Assembly (NCBI GenBank): GCA_028671895.1
Contig: CM053796.1
Coordinates: forward strand, 28,952,860-29,016,859
DNA: 64,000 nt
Reading direction: 5' to 3'
DNA from: Oenanthe sinensis
Lineage: Eukaryota; Streptophyta; Magnoliopsida; Apiales; Apiaceae
Translations under genes and position numbers: made by a program
In this document: positions 34,012 to 45,706 of the stretch, one piece after another
Numbering within the stretch: the stretch's first letter is position 1
Layout: every line of letters begins with the position of its first letter
The notes under the pieces: model-generated
Database searches by the model: none
The model's input: the letters and a program-made list of their open reading frames with translations, nothing else
What the model was told of the DNA's origin: nothing

Positions 34012-36106
34012 TTTGATAAATATTCAAATCCATTGATGGAAGCTGAGGTTATATGCATGTGTATATAGACCCCGAGAAACTCTATTGTATTCATTTTTTA
34101 ATGTAAAGGTTGATTTTTTTTAGAAAAATATACGGTTATTCATCTATTTTTAAAAGATTTTAATTTTACAACTTCGCTCAATTTTATTCTTGTGACTATT
34201 AATTATATATGCATATGCGTATGTAAGAGGGACACGAGTAGTTTTGGTATTCATATGTATCTCAACTTTTATAATTGACACGTTCATTCATCGTTGAAAA
34301 AAATACTAACAAAATATTTACAAATATAAAAAATGACCAAGTACATGAAGTCATGAATTTTTGTATAATTAATAATTTAGAAAACTTATTACACAGAGTA
34401 ATGGAGTGCACACGATCACCTCAGTGGTTCAATTCGGAACATGATGGCCGACATAGCCACCTCTCACCACATCGTTAAGTGTAAAGACACGACTTTAATT
34501 GCGTTCATATATTTTCATATAAGTTGAGAGTATAGATCGATGTGATCGAATGTGCGTGACTGTTTAAATTAGATTATCCGGTACTAGAGCTTTCTAGTTA
34601 TCGTAATTTTGAAACCGGTTATTCCTGTTATTATTTCTCTTTTCTAAATTTATTTTTAGCATATATTCTTTATGATATTACCTATTGCTTTTCCCTGCCA
34701 TTTTTTCTTTGAGGAGTCCGATGTTTCATCCAAAATTTTATGTAATGCCCATGTTCAAATAATCCATTTGTTAGGGTAGCTTTTTTTTAAACCTCGCGTC
34801 TCCACAAACATAATGGAGTTAGGTACGTTGGAGGAAAAATGATAGAGCATGGTTTTATCTCCCGTTTTTTTTATCATTAAAAAGCTAATTAGAGTTATCG
34901 ATGGAACAAAATTTTTTATTTCCAAAATAACTATGAACCCTGTGAAGTTATTTTTTCAGATTCGAACATTGAAATTTTTCCGACTAGCACATTTGGGAGA
35001 ATTTCCCCTTTCCGGCCGAGATTTATTACCGGAAACACTTAGACAATTTTATTAATGACGCGAGGGAAATGGTAAAGATTATCCTAATTTTAACATATTA
35101 GAAATCTTACATAGACACTTGGTTTATTCTTTGGTTTATTGTTGTGAATATTTTTGTTACTAATTAAACTTTTTAGCCTCCCATATTTTTTAATGGTGCC
35201 GGTGATCAAAACATATGCATTTCTAGGTAGTCGCTACAGTACTAGTGCAACACAATCAAAAGAGGAACCCGGTCATATTTGTCAAAAGAACCAATATTCC
35301 CATCTACATCAAGTACGAAAAAGAAGCCGAAAATAAACACATAAAGCTTGTGAGAACGGTTATGAAATGGGTAAAGAGACAAGGGAACAAGTTCTATTCG
35401 AGTGTGCGCCCGAGTGCCATAAAATTAAAGGAGCTCCAAGTTTGGGGTCGGATAGCATCTCCAATTTTGGTTGGCCTCCCTCCAGAGCATTTTTTCGAGC
35501 CTAAAATCATCTAGCACTAAGCTGCGGCAACACTAATACCAAGTTTTATATAAAAATATTCTATTATCTCCACAATTACCAACAAATATTTAGGGATGAA
35601 AACAAATTAAAAATGTATTAAAATTTAAATATTCATGTTATTAATTAGTTATAATATAACTAACAAACGTAAAATATTTTATTATACACAATTACAAAAA
35701 AAATTTAATACATAAACATTTATATACACAAATATCAAGTCAATATTATATATATAAATATGTATGAAATAATCCCACGTTGTATAAGATAGTTTAAACA
35801 TAATACACTTGGTAAGGACTTTTAAAATTTTTGACAAAAAGAACTTTTCAAATTTTAGCCGAAAAGAACTTTTCCAAAAACATTTAAAGCTTTATAAGTA
35901 AAAGTAGAGATCTTAAAATTAAAATGATATACATAAAAAGAATTTTTCAAAAAGCATTTATAGCTCTATTATTAAACGTAGACTACATCCAAAAAATTGG
36001 ATGACAGCGTACTTGTTTACTACTTGTACGACCATTTCGGTCATGGTATTATTGGGCAAGTGGACTTGTTAACTAGCTAGTTGCTTCTACCGCTAAACAA
36101 GTTTCG

Positions 36107-36114
36107 TATAAATA
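36107..36114 (+). promoter_or_regulatory. TATA box of U10
   Basis: TATAAATA, 123 bp before the ATG. Confidence 0.7.
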
Positions 36115-36229
36115 GCTGCCGTAGTTCAATCATTTTTATTACACAAAACAATTAACACAGTCCTAGACTACTGGCTAAGCAAGAAAACAAGGCATCCCAT
36201 ACCCAGCAAGCATATAATACGTACATAGA

Positions 36230-37862
36230 ATGAAGATTTCAGTTTTTTCCATCTTGTCAGTTGCTTTTCTTCTATTTGTTTTACCTTTCTTGTCGACAGC
36301 TAACTCCGAGTATTCTCCGAAAGATTTTGTTCAATGTCTAACCCGTTCGAGCTCAACTTCTATATCTGAAGTTGTTTATACCTCCATAAATTCTACTTAC
36401 ACATCCGTCTTACGGTTCTCCATTAACAACCTCAGGTTTGACACACCAACCACTCCTAAACCAGTAGTTATTGTCAAACCCGTGGACGAATTGCAAATCC
36501 AGGCTGTCATTTATTGTTGCAAGAAACATGACATTCAAATGAGGATTCGAGGCGGGGGGGCATGATTATGAAGGCCTCTCGTATGTAGCACAAGTACCGT
36601 TTGTGTTGCTTGATATGATCAATCTTCGGTCAGTTGATGTTGATCCTGTGGCAGCTACTGCTTGGGTTCAATCTGGAGCAACACTTGGGGAATTATATTA
36701 TCATATTGCTCAAAAGAGCAGTACACTTGCATTCCCGGGTGGAATTTGGTCAACGGTTGGTGTTAGTGGACTCACAAGTGGCGGAGGGTATGGCGTTTTG
36801 AGAAGAAAGTATGGCCTAGCTGCTGACAATGTACTTGATGCACGGTTGATTGATGCCAACGGAAGAATTCTTGATAGAAAATCAATGGGAGAAGATCTCT
36901 TTTGGGCTATCAGAGGAGGTGGGGCTTCTAGTTTTGGTGTCATTCTTTCTTGGAAATTGAAGCTAGCTTATGTTCCAAAAATCGTTACTGTATTCCAAGT
37001 TGAAAGAACTTTAGAGCAGAATGCAACCGAAGTACTTCACCGTTGGCAAACAGTTGCACCAAAGCTTCCCAAAGACGTTGAAATCCGAGTGGCAGCAAAC
37101 ACTATTTGGAAGCACTTGCCTAATGAAGCTTCAAAAACAGTACAAGAAGATGACTCTAGAAATGCCGTAGACGCTAAAACTATCAGCGTAAAATTTATAG
37201 GGTCGTTTCTTGGCCAACCAAAGGGATTACTTTCCATTATGAACGAGAATTTCCCTGAGTTAGGCTTGGTGGCAGGGAATTGTACTGAAGTTACTTATAT
37301 TCAAGCAGCGCTCATTTTCTCTCTTTTCTCATATGACGATGCTCCTGCACGCTTGTTGGATAGAACTGCATATAAAATCCCTTTCAAAGCAAAATCGGAC
37401 TTCGTGGACAAGCCTATTTCAAGACAAGGCCTTGATGGGTTGTTCAAAATTCTTCTTCAAGCTGTGCCGGGAAGAACAAATTTCCTTTTCACTTCTTTCG
37501 GTGGAAAAATGGATGAAATTTCCGAATCCGCAACTCCATTCCCTCACAGAGCCGGAACATTGTACATGATGTACATGAGAGTGCGGACAGATGGAGACAC
37601 GTCCAATGCCATGAGATGGATTAGAGGCTTATACAAATACTTGACTCCGTATGTTACCAAGTCTCCGAGAGCTGCATACGTAAATTATAACGATCTAGAT
37701 CTGGGAGTAAACAATCTACAAGGTACTACCAGCTACAAACAAGCAAGTGAATGGGGTAGAAAATACTTCAAGAACAATTTTGACAGACTGGTTAAAGTCA
37801 AGTCCAATGTGGATCCGGATAACTTTTTTAGGCATGAGCAAAGTATCCCTCCCTTTTCCTAG
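36230..37862 (+). pseudogene. BBE-like oxidase pseudogene, U10 (one extra G)
   Basis: The run of six G before the H111 codon has seven (36554-36560). The frame from the ATG ends at 36565 after 111 codons, exactly at the FAD-binding loop. The rest of the gene is undamaged to 37862. A 1-base homopolymer change is also the commonest type of sequencing or assembly error, so this call is less certain than the other lesions. Confidence 0.85.
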
Positions 37863-39710
37863 TTTGATAAATATTCAAATCCATTGATGGAAGCTGAGGT
37901 TATATGCATGTGTATATAGACCCCGAGAAACTCTATTGTATTCATTTTTTAATGTAAAGGTTGATTTTTTTTAGAAAAATATACGGTTATTCATCTATTT
38001 TTAAAAGATTTTAATTTTACAACTTCGCTCAATTTTATTCTTGTGACTATTAATTATATATGCATATGCGTATGTAAGAGGGACACGAGTAGTTTTGGTA
38101 TTCATATGTATCTCAACTTTTATAATTGACACGTTCATTCATCGTTGAAAAAAATACTAACAAAATATTTACAAATATAAAAAATGACCAAGTACATGAA
38201 GTCATGAGTTTTTGTATAATTAATAATTTAGAAAACTTATTACACAGAGTAATGGAGTGCACACGATCACCTCAGTGGTTCAATTCGGAACATGATGGCC
38301 GACAAAGCCACCTCTCACCACATCGTTAAGTGTAAAGACACGACTTTAATTGCGTTCATATATTTTCATATAAGTTGAGAGTATAGATCGATGTGATCGA
38401 ATGTGCGTGACTGTTTAAATTAGATTATCCGGTACTAGAGCTTTCTAGTTATCGTAATTTTGAAACCGGTTATTCCTGTTATTATTTCTCTTTTCTAAAT
38501 TTATTTTTAGCATATATTCTTTATGATATTACCTATTGCTTTTCCCTGCCATTTTTTCTTTGAGGAGTCCGATGTTTCATCCAAAATTTTATGTAATGCC
38601 CATGTTCAAATAATCCATTTGTTAGGGTAGCTTTTTTTTAAACCTCGCGTCTCCACAAACATAATGGAGTTAGGTACGTTGGAGGAAAAATGATAGAGCA
38701 TGGTTTTATCTCCCGTTTTTTTTTATCATTAAAAAGCTAATTAGAGTTATCGATGAAACAAAATTTTTTATTTCCAAAATAACTATGAACCCTGTGAAGT
38801 TATTTTTTCAGATTTGAACATTGAAATTTTTCCGACTAGCACATTTGGGAGAATTTCCCCTTTCCGGCCGAGATTTATTACCGGAAACACTTAGACAATT
38901 TTATTAATGACGCGAGGGAAATGGTAAAGATTATCCTAATTTTAACATATTAGAAATCTTACATAGACACTTGGTTTATTCTTTGGTTTATTGTTGTGAA
39001 TATTTTTATTACTAATTAAACTTTTTAGCCTCCCATATTTTTTAATGGTGCCGGTGATCAAAACATATGCATTTCTAGGTAGTCGCTACAGTACTAGTGC
39101 AACACAATCAAAAGAGGAACCCGGTCATATTTGTCAAAAGAACCAATATTCCCATCTACATCAAGTACGAAAAAGAAGCCGAAAATAAACACATAAAGCT
39201 TGTGAGAACGGTTATGAAATTGGTAAAGAGACAAGGGAACAAGTTCTATTCGAGTGTGCGCCCGAGTGCCATAAAATTAAAGGAGCTCCAAGTTTGGGGT
39301 CGGATAGCATCTCCAATTTTGGTTGGCCTCCCTCCAGAGCATTTTTTCGAGCCTAAAATCATCTAGCACTAAGCTGCGGCAACACTAATAACCAGTTTTA
39401 TATAAAAATATTCTATTATCTCCACAATTACCAACAAATATTTAGGGATGAAAACAAATTAAAAATGTATTAAAATTTAAATATTCATGTTATTAATAGT
39501 TATAATATAACTAACAAACGTAAAATATTTTATTATACACAATTACAAAAAAAATTTAATACATAAACATTTATATATACAAATATCAAGTCAATATTAT
39601 ATATAAATATGTATGAAATAATCCCACGTTGTATAAGATAGTTTAAACATAATACACTTGGTAAGGACTTTTAAATTTTTTGACAAAAAGAACTTTTCAA
39701 ATTTTAGCCG

Positions 39711-39715
39711 AAAAG
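39711..39715. repeat. Target site duplication AAAAG, left of Copia copy 2
   Basis: Same five bases and same position in the monomer as for copy 1. Confidence 0.92.
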
Positions 39716-40046
39716 TGTTGTAAATATGTAAATTTGGAAATAAGCTGGGAACAAAAGATGTTCTATTTCTCACGACTTGAAACTGAGATACAAGCAGGAT
39801 ATATATATATACCCTGTTAAACAACTAAAACAAGCTAGAAAATAGCAACTACATTCCTACACTTACTCCACTACTTCCATACCCCTACTAACATTAAACT
39901 ACCCGTGAGACTCGCTCCATTCTGCAGCCACGCACGACTAGAGCCCAGACCCACTTGCAACGTTTACAAACAACGTTTTACAAAAGAAGTAACTAAAACA
40001 TATTTAACTAACTAAAACGATATGATTATAGAATTAAAACCCAACA
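39716..40046 (-). repeat. 3' LTR of Copia copy 2
   Basis: 331 bp, TGTTG...CAACA. Confidence 0.93.
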
Positions 40047-40057
40047 ATCTCCCCCTT
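40047..40057 (-). other. Polypurine tract, Copia copy 2
   Basis: AAGGGGGAGAT on the minus strand, abutting the 3' LTR. Confidence 0.8.
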
Positions 40058-40089
40058 AATTCTATAATCATCTATCAATTCATCAGCTA

Positions 40090-40332
40090 CCCGTATGGCA
40101 TGCTTTGAACTGCAACAGCCCATATGGCTTCTACTTCATGCCTGCATTGCAAATATATTGATCCAGCCCGTGTGGCCTTTCTGTGCCCATTTGACACCAC
40201 TGATCACAACCCTTTTGGCTTCCTTATTTGCTCGTTTGGCAACTTATTTCCTGCCCATGTGGCATTCTTATTACAGCCCTTATGGCTATTATTCACAAGC
40301 CCGTATGACTTGTGTTTGTTGGCCCATATGGC
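40090..40332 (-). repeat. Degenerate 23 bp tandem repeat inside Copia copy 2
   Basis: Same ten-copy array as in copy 1, at an offset of 12,816 bp, with one substitution near 40208. Confidence 0.8.
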
Positions 40333-40334
40333 CT

Positions 40335-41117
40335 TTACAGCAAAGCCGGTTCATCGTCAAGAAACTGTGCTAAATTGGCTTCTTGACAGTGTTCTTTCTT
40401 TCGTCGTGGTTTGTCACACTCTGAAGCGAAATGACCGTAAACGTTGCAATTGAAACACTTTATCTTGCTCTTGTCCAGTCTGCCCTTCCATTTCTGAGTT
40501 AACAGGAGTTGTTGTTGCCCACTTTGCTCACTCCTACCTCGCATTCTTTCTTCATGGGCCTTGAGACGTCCCACCAATTCCTCGACTGTCATTGATTTGA
40601 TATCTCCAAACTGCTCAATGTTTGAAGCTATTTGAAGGAATTTATCAGGAACAGCACGTAGTATCTTCCTTACTACACTTGTTTCTTCCATCGTTTCACC
40701 AAGAACCCGGATATTGGTCACAATGCCGCTCAGTTTCATGCAGAAATCATCTATCTTCTCTGAGTCCTTCATGGTAAGAGACTCAAATTCTCCTTTCAAG
40801 GTCTGCACTTTTGCCTCCTTCACACGCTCCACTCCCATACACATTGTTTTGATCGCCTCCCAGGCTTCCTTAGCAGTTTCTTTCTCAGTAATGGTCAGCA
40901 ATATGTCCTCTGGCACCCCCTGGTAAATTGCTGCAAGTGCCACCTGCACCGTTCTTTCATCAACGGCTACCTTGGGATCCTTTTGTTCGATAGCTCCCCA
41001 AACTCCTTGTGCCTTCATGAATACCTTCATTTTTAGAGACCATGCTGTATAGTTACTTCTCGTTAGCATGGGATAGTTCAAACCCACAACTCCTTCCTTC
41101 ATCTTTGGCGTTTCCAT
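40335..41117 (-). CDS. gag: Copia-type Gag polyprotein fragment (260 aa), copy 2
   Basis: The protein is the same as in copy 1, with the CCHC knuckle at 221-234 and the same stop after DDEPALL. The unchanged frame reflects the recent duplication and is not by itself evidence of selection. Confidence 0.9.
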   Translation of the reverse strand: METPKMKEGVVGLNYPMLTRSNYTAWSLKMKVFMKAQGVWGAIEQKDPKVAVDERTVQVALAAIYQGVPEDILLTITEKETAKEAWEAIKTMCMGVERVKEAKVQTLKGEFESLTMKDSEKIDDFCMKLSGIVTNIRVLGETMEETSVVRKILRAVPDKFLQIASNIEQFGDIKSMTVEELVGRLKAHEERMRGRSEQSGQQQLLLTQKWKGRLDKSKIKCFNCNVYGHFASECDKPRRKKEHCQEANLAQFLDDEPALL

Positions 41118-41220
41118 GGCTTCCTGTGTATGTAGTGGTTGATATTTAGGTATGTACAGGATGTAAATGCGGCTCTCTGTGTGTGTGTTTTTTTTTAAAT
41201 GAAAGACCTAACCTGGTTAT

Positions 41221-41232
41221 GCTCTGATACCA
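41221..41232 (-). other. Primer-binding site, Copia copy 2
   Basis: TGGTATCAGAGC on the minus strand, directly after the 5' LTR. Confidence 0.92.
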
Positions 41233-41563
41233 TGTTGTAAATATGTAAATTTGGAAATAAGCTGCGAACAAAAGATGTTCTATTTCTCACGACTTGAAAC
41301 TGAGATACAAGCAGGATATATATATATACCCTGTTAAACAACTAAAACAAGCTAGAAAATAGCAACTACATTCCTACACTTACTCCACTACTTCCATACC
41401 CCTACTAACATTAAACTACCCGTGAGACTCGCTCCATTCTGCAGCCACGCACGACTAGAGCCCAGACCCACTTGCAACGTTTACAAACAACGTTTTACAA
41501 AACAAGTAACTAAAACATATTTAACTAACTAAAACGATATGATTATAGAATTAAAACCCAACA
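41233..41563 (-). repeat. 5' LTR of Copia copy 2
   Basis: 331 bp, with the private G to C change near 41264. Confidence 0.93.
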
Positions 41564-41568
41564 AAAAG
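41564..41568. repeat. Target site duplication AAAAG, right of Copia copy 2
   Basis: Matches 39711-39715. Confidence 0.92.
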
Positions 41569-41734
41569 AACTTTTCAAAAAGCATTTATAGCTCTATTAT
41601 TAAACGTAGACTACATCCAAAAAATTGGATGACAGCGTACTTGTTTACTACTTGTACGACCATTTCGGTCATGGTATTATTGGGCAAGTGGACTTGTTAA
41701 CTAGCTAGTTGCTTCTACCGCTAAACAAGTTTCG

Positions 41735-41742
41735 TATAAATA
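41735..41742 (+). promoter_or_regulatory. TATA box of U11
   Basis: TATAAATA, 123 bp before the ATG, about 170 bp from the Copia 5' LTR edge. Confidence 0.68.
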
Positions 41743-41857
41743 GCTGCCGTAGTTCAATCATTTTTATTACACAAAACAATTAACACAGTCCTAGACTACT
41801 GGCTAAGCAAGAAAACAAGTCATCCCATACCCAGCAAGCATATAATACGTACATAGA

Positions 41858-43488
41858 ATGAAGATTTCAGTTTTTTCCATCTTGTCAGTTGCTTTTCTTC
41901 TATTTGTTTTACCTTTCTTGTCGACAGCTAACTCCGAGTATTCTCCGAAAGATTTTGTTCAATGTCTAACCCGTTCGAGCTCAACTTCTATATCTGAAGT
42001 TGTTTATACCTCCATAAATTCTACTTACACATCCGTCTTACGGTTCTCCATTAACAACCTCAGGTTGACACACCAACCACTCCTAAACCAGTAGTTATTG
42101 TCAAACCCGTGGACGAATTGCAAATCCAGGCTGTCATTTATTGTTGCAAGAAACATGACATTCAAATGAGGATTCGAGGCGGGGGGCATGATTATGAAGG
42201 CCTCTCGTATGTAGCACAAGTACCGTTTGTGTTGCTTGATATGATCAATCTTCGGTCAGTTGATGTTGATCCTGTGGCAGCTACTGCTTGGGTTCAATCT
42301 GGAGCAACACTTGGGGAATTATATTATCATATTGCTCAAAAGAGCAGTACACTTGCATTCCCGGGTGGAATTTGGTCAACGGTTGGTGTTAGTGGACTCA
42401 CAAGTGGCGGAGGGTATGGCGTTTTGAGAAGAAAGTATGGCCTAGCTGCTGACAATGTACTTGATGCACGGTTGATTGATGCCAACGGAAGAATTCTTGA
42501 TAGAAAATCAATGGGAGAAGATCTCTTTTGGGCTATCAGAGGAGGTGGGGCTTCTAGTTTTGGTGTCATTCTTTCTTGGAAATTGAAGCTAGCTTATGTT
42601 CCAAAAATCGTTACTGTATTCCAAGTTGAAAGAACTTTAGAGCAGAATGCAACCGAAGTACTTCACCGTTGGCAAACAGTTGCACCAAAGCTTCCCAAAG
42701 ACGTTGAAATCCGAGTGGCGGCAAACACTATTTGGAAGCACTTGCCTAATGAAGCTTCAAAAACAGTACAAGAAGATGACTCTAGAAATGCCGTAGACGC
42801 TAAAACTATCAGCGTAAAATTTATAGGGTCGTTTCTTGGCCAACCAAAGGGATTACTTTCCATTATGAACGAGAATTTCCCTGAGTTAGGCTTGGTGGCA
42901 GGGAATTGTACTGAAGTTACTTATATTCAAGCAGCGCTCATTTTCTCTCTTTTCTCATATGACGATGCTCCTGCACGCTTGTTGGATAGAACTGCATATA
43001 AAATCCCTTTCAAAGCAAAATCGGACTTCGTGGACAAGCCTATTTCAAGACAAGGCCTTGATGGGTTGTTCAAAATTCTTCTTCAAGCTGTGCCGGGAAG
43101 AACAAATTTCCTTTTCACTTCTTTCGGTGGAAAAATGGATGAAATTTCCGAATCCGCAACTCCATTCCCTCACAGAGCCGGAACATTGTACATGATGTAC
43201 ATGAGAGTGCGGACAGATGGAGACACGTCCAATGCCATGAGATGGATTAGAGGCTTATACAAATACTTGACTCCGTATGTTACCAAGTCTCCGAGAGCTG
43301 CATACGTAAATTATAACGATCTAGATCTGGGAGTAAACAATCTACAAGGTACTACCAGCTACAAACAAGCAAGTGAATGGGGTAGAAAATACTTCAAGAA
43401 CAATTTTGACAGACTGGTTAAAGTCAAGTCCAATGTGGATCCGGATAACTTTTTTAGGCATGAGCAAAGTATCCCTCCCTTTTCCTAG
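41858..43488 (+). pseudogene. BBE-like oxidase pseudogene, U11 (1 bp deletion)
   Basis: Same missing T as U8 (at 42065-42066), so the frame ends at 42094 after 78 codons. Unlike U8 it keeps K98, H111 and A380, so those three changes are private to U8. The remaining frame to 43488 is consensus. Confidence 0.93.
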
Positions 43489-45583
43489 TTTGATAAATAT
43501 TCAAATCCATTGATGGAAGCTGAGGTTATATGCATGTGTATATAGACCCCGAGAAACTCTATTGTATTCATTTTTTAATGTAAAGGTTGATTTTTTTTAG
43601 AAAAATATACGGTTATTCATCTATTTTTAAAAGATTTTAATTTTACAACTTCGCTCAATTTTATTCTTGTGACTATTAATTATATATGCATATGCGTATG
43701 TAAGAGGGACACGAGTAGTTTTGGTATTCATGTGTATCTCAACTTTTATAATTGACACGTTCATTCATCGTTGAAAAAAATACTAACAAAATATTTACAA
43801 ATATAAAAAATGACCAAGTACATGAAGTCATGAATTTTTGTATAATTAATAATTTAGAAAACTTATTACACAGAGTAATGGAGTGCACACGATCACCTCA
43901 GTGGTTCAATTCGGAACATGATGGCCGACATAGCCACCTCTCACCACATCGTTAAGTGTAAAGACACTACTTTAATTGCGTTCATATATTTTCATATAAG
44001 TTGAGAGTATAGATCGATGTGATCGAATGTGCGTGACTGTTTAAATTAGATTATCCGGTACTAGAGCTTTCTAGTTATCGTAATTTTGAAACCGGTTATT
44101 CCTGTTATTATTTCTCTTTTATAAATTTATTTTTAACATATATTCTTTATGATATTACCTATTGCTTTTCCCTGCCATTTTTTCTTTGAGGAGTCCGATG
44201 TTTCATCCAAAATTTTATGTAATGCCCATGTTCAAATAATCCATTTGTTAGGGTAGCTTTTTTTTAAACCTCGCGTCTCCACAAACATAATGGAGTTAGG
44301 TACGTTGGAGGAAAAATGATAGAGCATGGTTTTATCTCCCGTTTTTTTTATCATTAAAAAGCTAATTAGAGTTATCGATGGAACAAAATTTTTTATTTCC
44401 AAAATAACTATGAACCCTGTGAAGTTATTTTTTCAGATTCGAACATTGAAAATTTTCCGACTAGCACATTTGGGAGAATTTCCACTTTCCGGCCGAGATT
44501 TATTACCGGAAACACTTAGACAATTTTATTAATGACGCGAGGGAAATGGTAAAGATTATCCTAATTTTAACATATTAGAAATCTTACATAGACACTTGGT
44601 TTATTCTTTGGTTTATTGTTGTGAATATTTTTGTTACTAATTAAACTTTTTAGCCTCCCATATTTTTTAATGGTGCCGGTGATCAAAACATATGCATTTC
44701 TAGGTAGTCGCTACAGTACTAGTGCAACACAATCAAAAGAGGAACCCGGTCATATTTGTCAAAAGAACCAATATTCCCATCTACATCAAGTACGAAAAAG
44801 AAGCCGAAAATAAACACATAAAGCTTGTGAGAACGGTTATGAAATGGGTAAAGAGACAAGGGAACAAGTTCTATTCGAGTGTGCGCCCGAGTGCCATAAA
44901 ATTAAAGGAGCTCCAAGTTTGGGGTCGGATAGCATCTCCAATTTTGGTTGGCCTCCCTCCAGAGCATTTTTTCGAGCCTAAAATCATCTAGCACTAAGCT
45001 GCGGCAACACTAATACCAAGTTTTATATAAAAATATTCTATTATCTCCACAATTACCAACAAATATTTAGGGATGAAAACAAATTAAAAATGTATTAAAA
45101 TTTAAATATTCATGTTATTAATTAGTTATAATATAACTAACAAACGTAAAATATTTTATTATACACAATTACAAAAAAAATTTAATACATAAACATTTAT
45201 ATACACAAATATCAAGTCAATATTATATATATAAATATGTATGAAATAATCCCACGTTGTATAAGATAGTTTAAACATAATACACTTGGTAAGGACTTTT
45301 AAAATTTTTGACAAAAAGAACTTTTCAAATTTTAGCCGAAAAGAACTTTTCCAAAAACATTTAAAGCTTTATAATTAAAAGTAGAGATCTTAAAATTAAA
45401 ATGATATACATAAAAAGAATTTTTCAAAAAGCATTTATAGCTCTATTATTAAACGTAGACTACATCCAAAAAATTGGATGACAGCTTACTTGTTTACTAC
45501 TTGTACGACCATTTCGGTCATGGTATTATTGGGCAAGTGGACTTGTTAACTAGCTAGTTGCTTCTACCGCTAAACAAGTTTCG

Positions 45584-45591
45584 TATAAATA
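45584..45591 (+). promoter_or_regulatory. TATA box of U12
   Basis: TATAAATA, 123 bp before the ATG. Upstream, ACAGCTTACTTG (near 45481) replaces ACAGCGTACTTG, a variant shared with U15. Confidence 0.73.
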
Positions 45592-45706
45592 GCTGCCGTA
45601 GTTCAATCATTTTTATTACACAAAACAATTAACACAGTCCTAGACTACTGGCTAAGCAAGAAAACAAGTCATCCCATACCCAGCAAGCATATAATACGTA
45701 CATAGA

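Larger units (their letters stand above)
32044..35890 (+). repeat. Array unit U9, with spacer 34012-35890
   Basis: Third spacer type: TTTGTTACTAA, AATACCAAG and the long TATATATA run. No transposon and no gene were seen in the spacer. Confidence 0.95.
39716..41563 (-). mobile_element. Gag-only Copia-type LTR retrotransposon, copy 2
   Basis: 1,848 bp, same structure, orientation, insertion point, target duplication and adjacent 74 bp deletion as copy 1. It also shares copy 1's inter-LTR difference (AAAAGAAG versus AAAACAAG). Private changes include GCTGCGAAC in the right LTR (near 41264) and ACAACCC for ACAGCCC near 40208. These shared features show it was copied with the flanking array DNA and did not insert independently. 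Confidence 0.95.
35891..41568 (+). repeat. Array unit U10, interrupted by a Copia-type element
   Basis: Segmental duplicate of U7. All positions align at an offset of 12,816 bp once the different gene lesions are counted. The spacer (37863-39715) has private changes: CATGAGTTT near 38205, GACAAAGCC near 38303 and CGATGAAAC near 38752. The leader segment has TTTATAAGTA where others have TTTATAATTA (near 35891). Confidence 0.95.
41569..45367 (+). repeat. Array unit U11, with spacer 43489-45367
   Basis: Segmental duplicate of U8 without its 507 bp deletion, which therefore postdates the duplication or was repaired here. Third spacer type. It has several private spacer changes, among them ATTCATGTGTATC near 43727, GACACTAC near 43965 and TTTCCACTTTCC near 44479. 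Confidence 0.95.
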
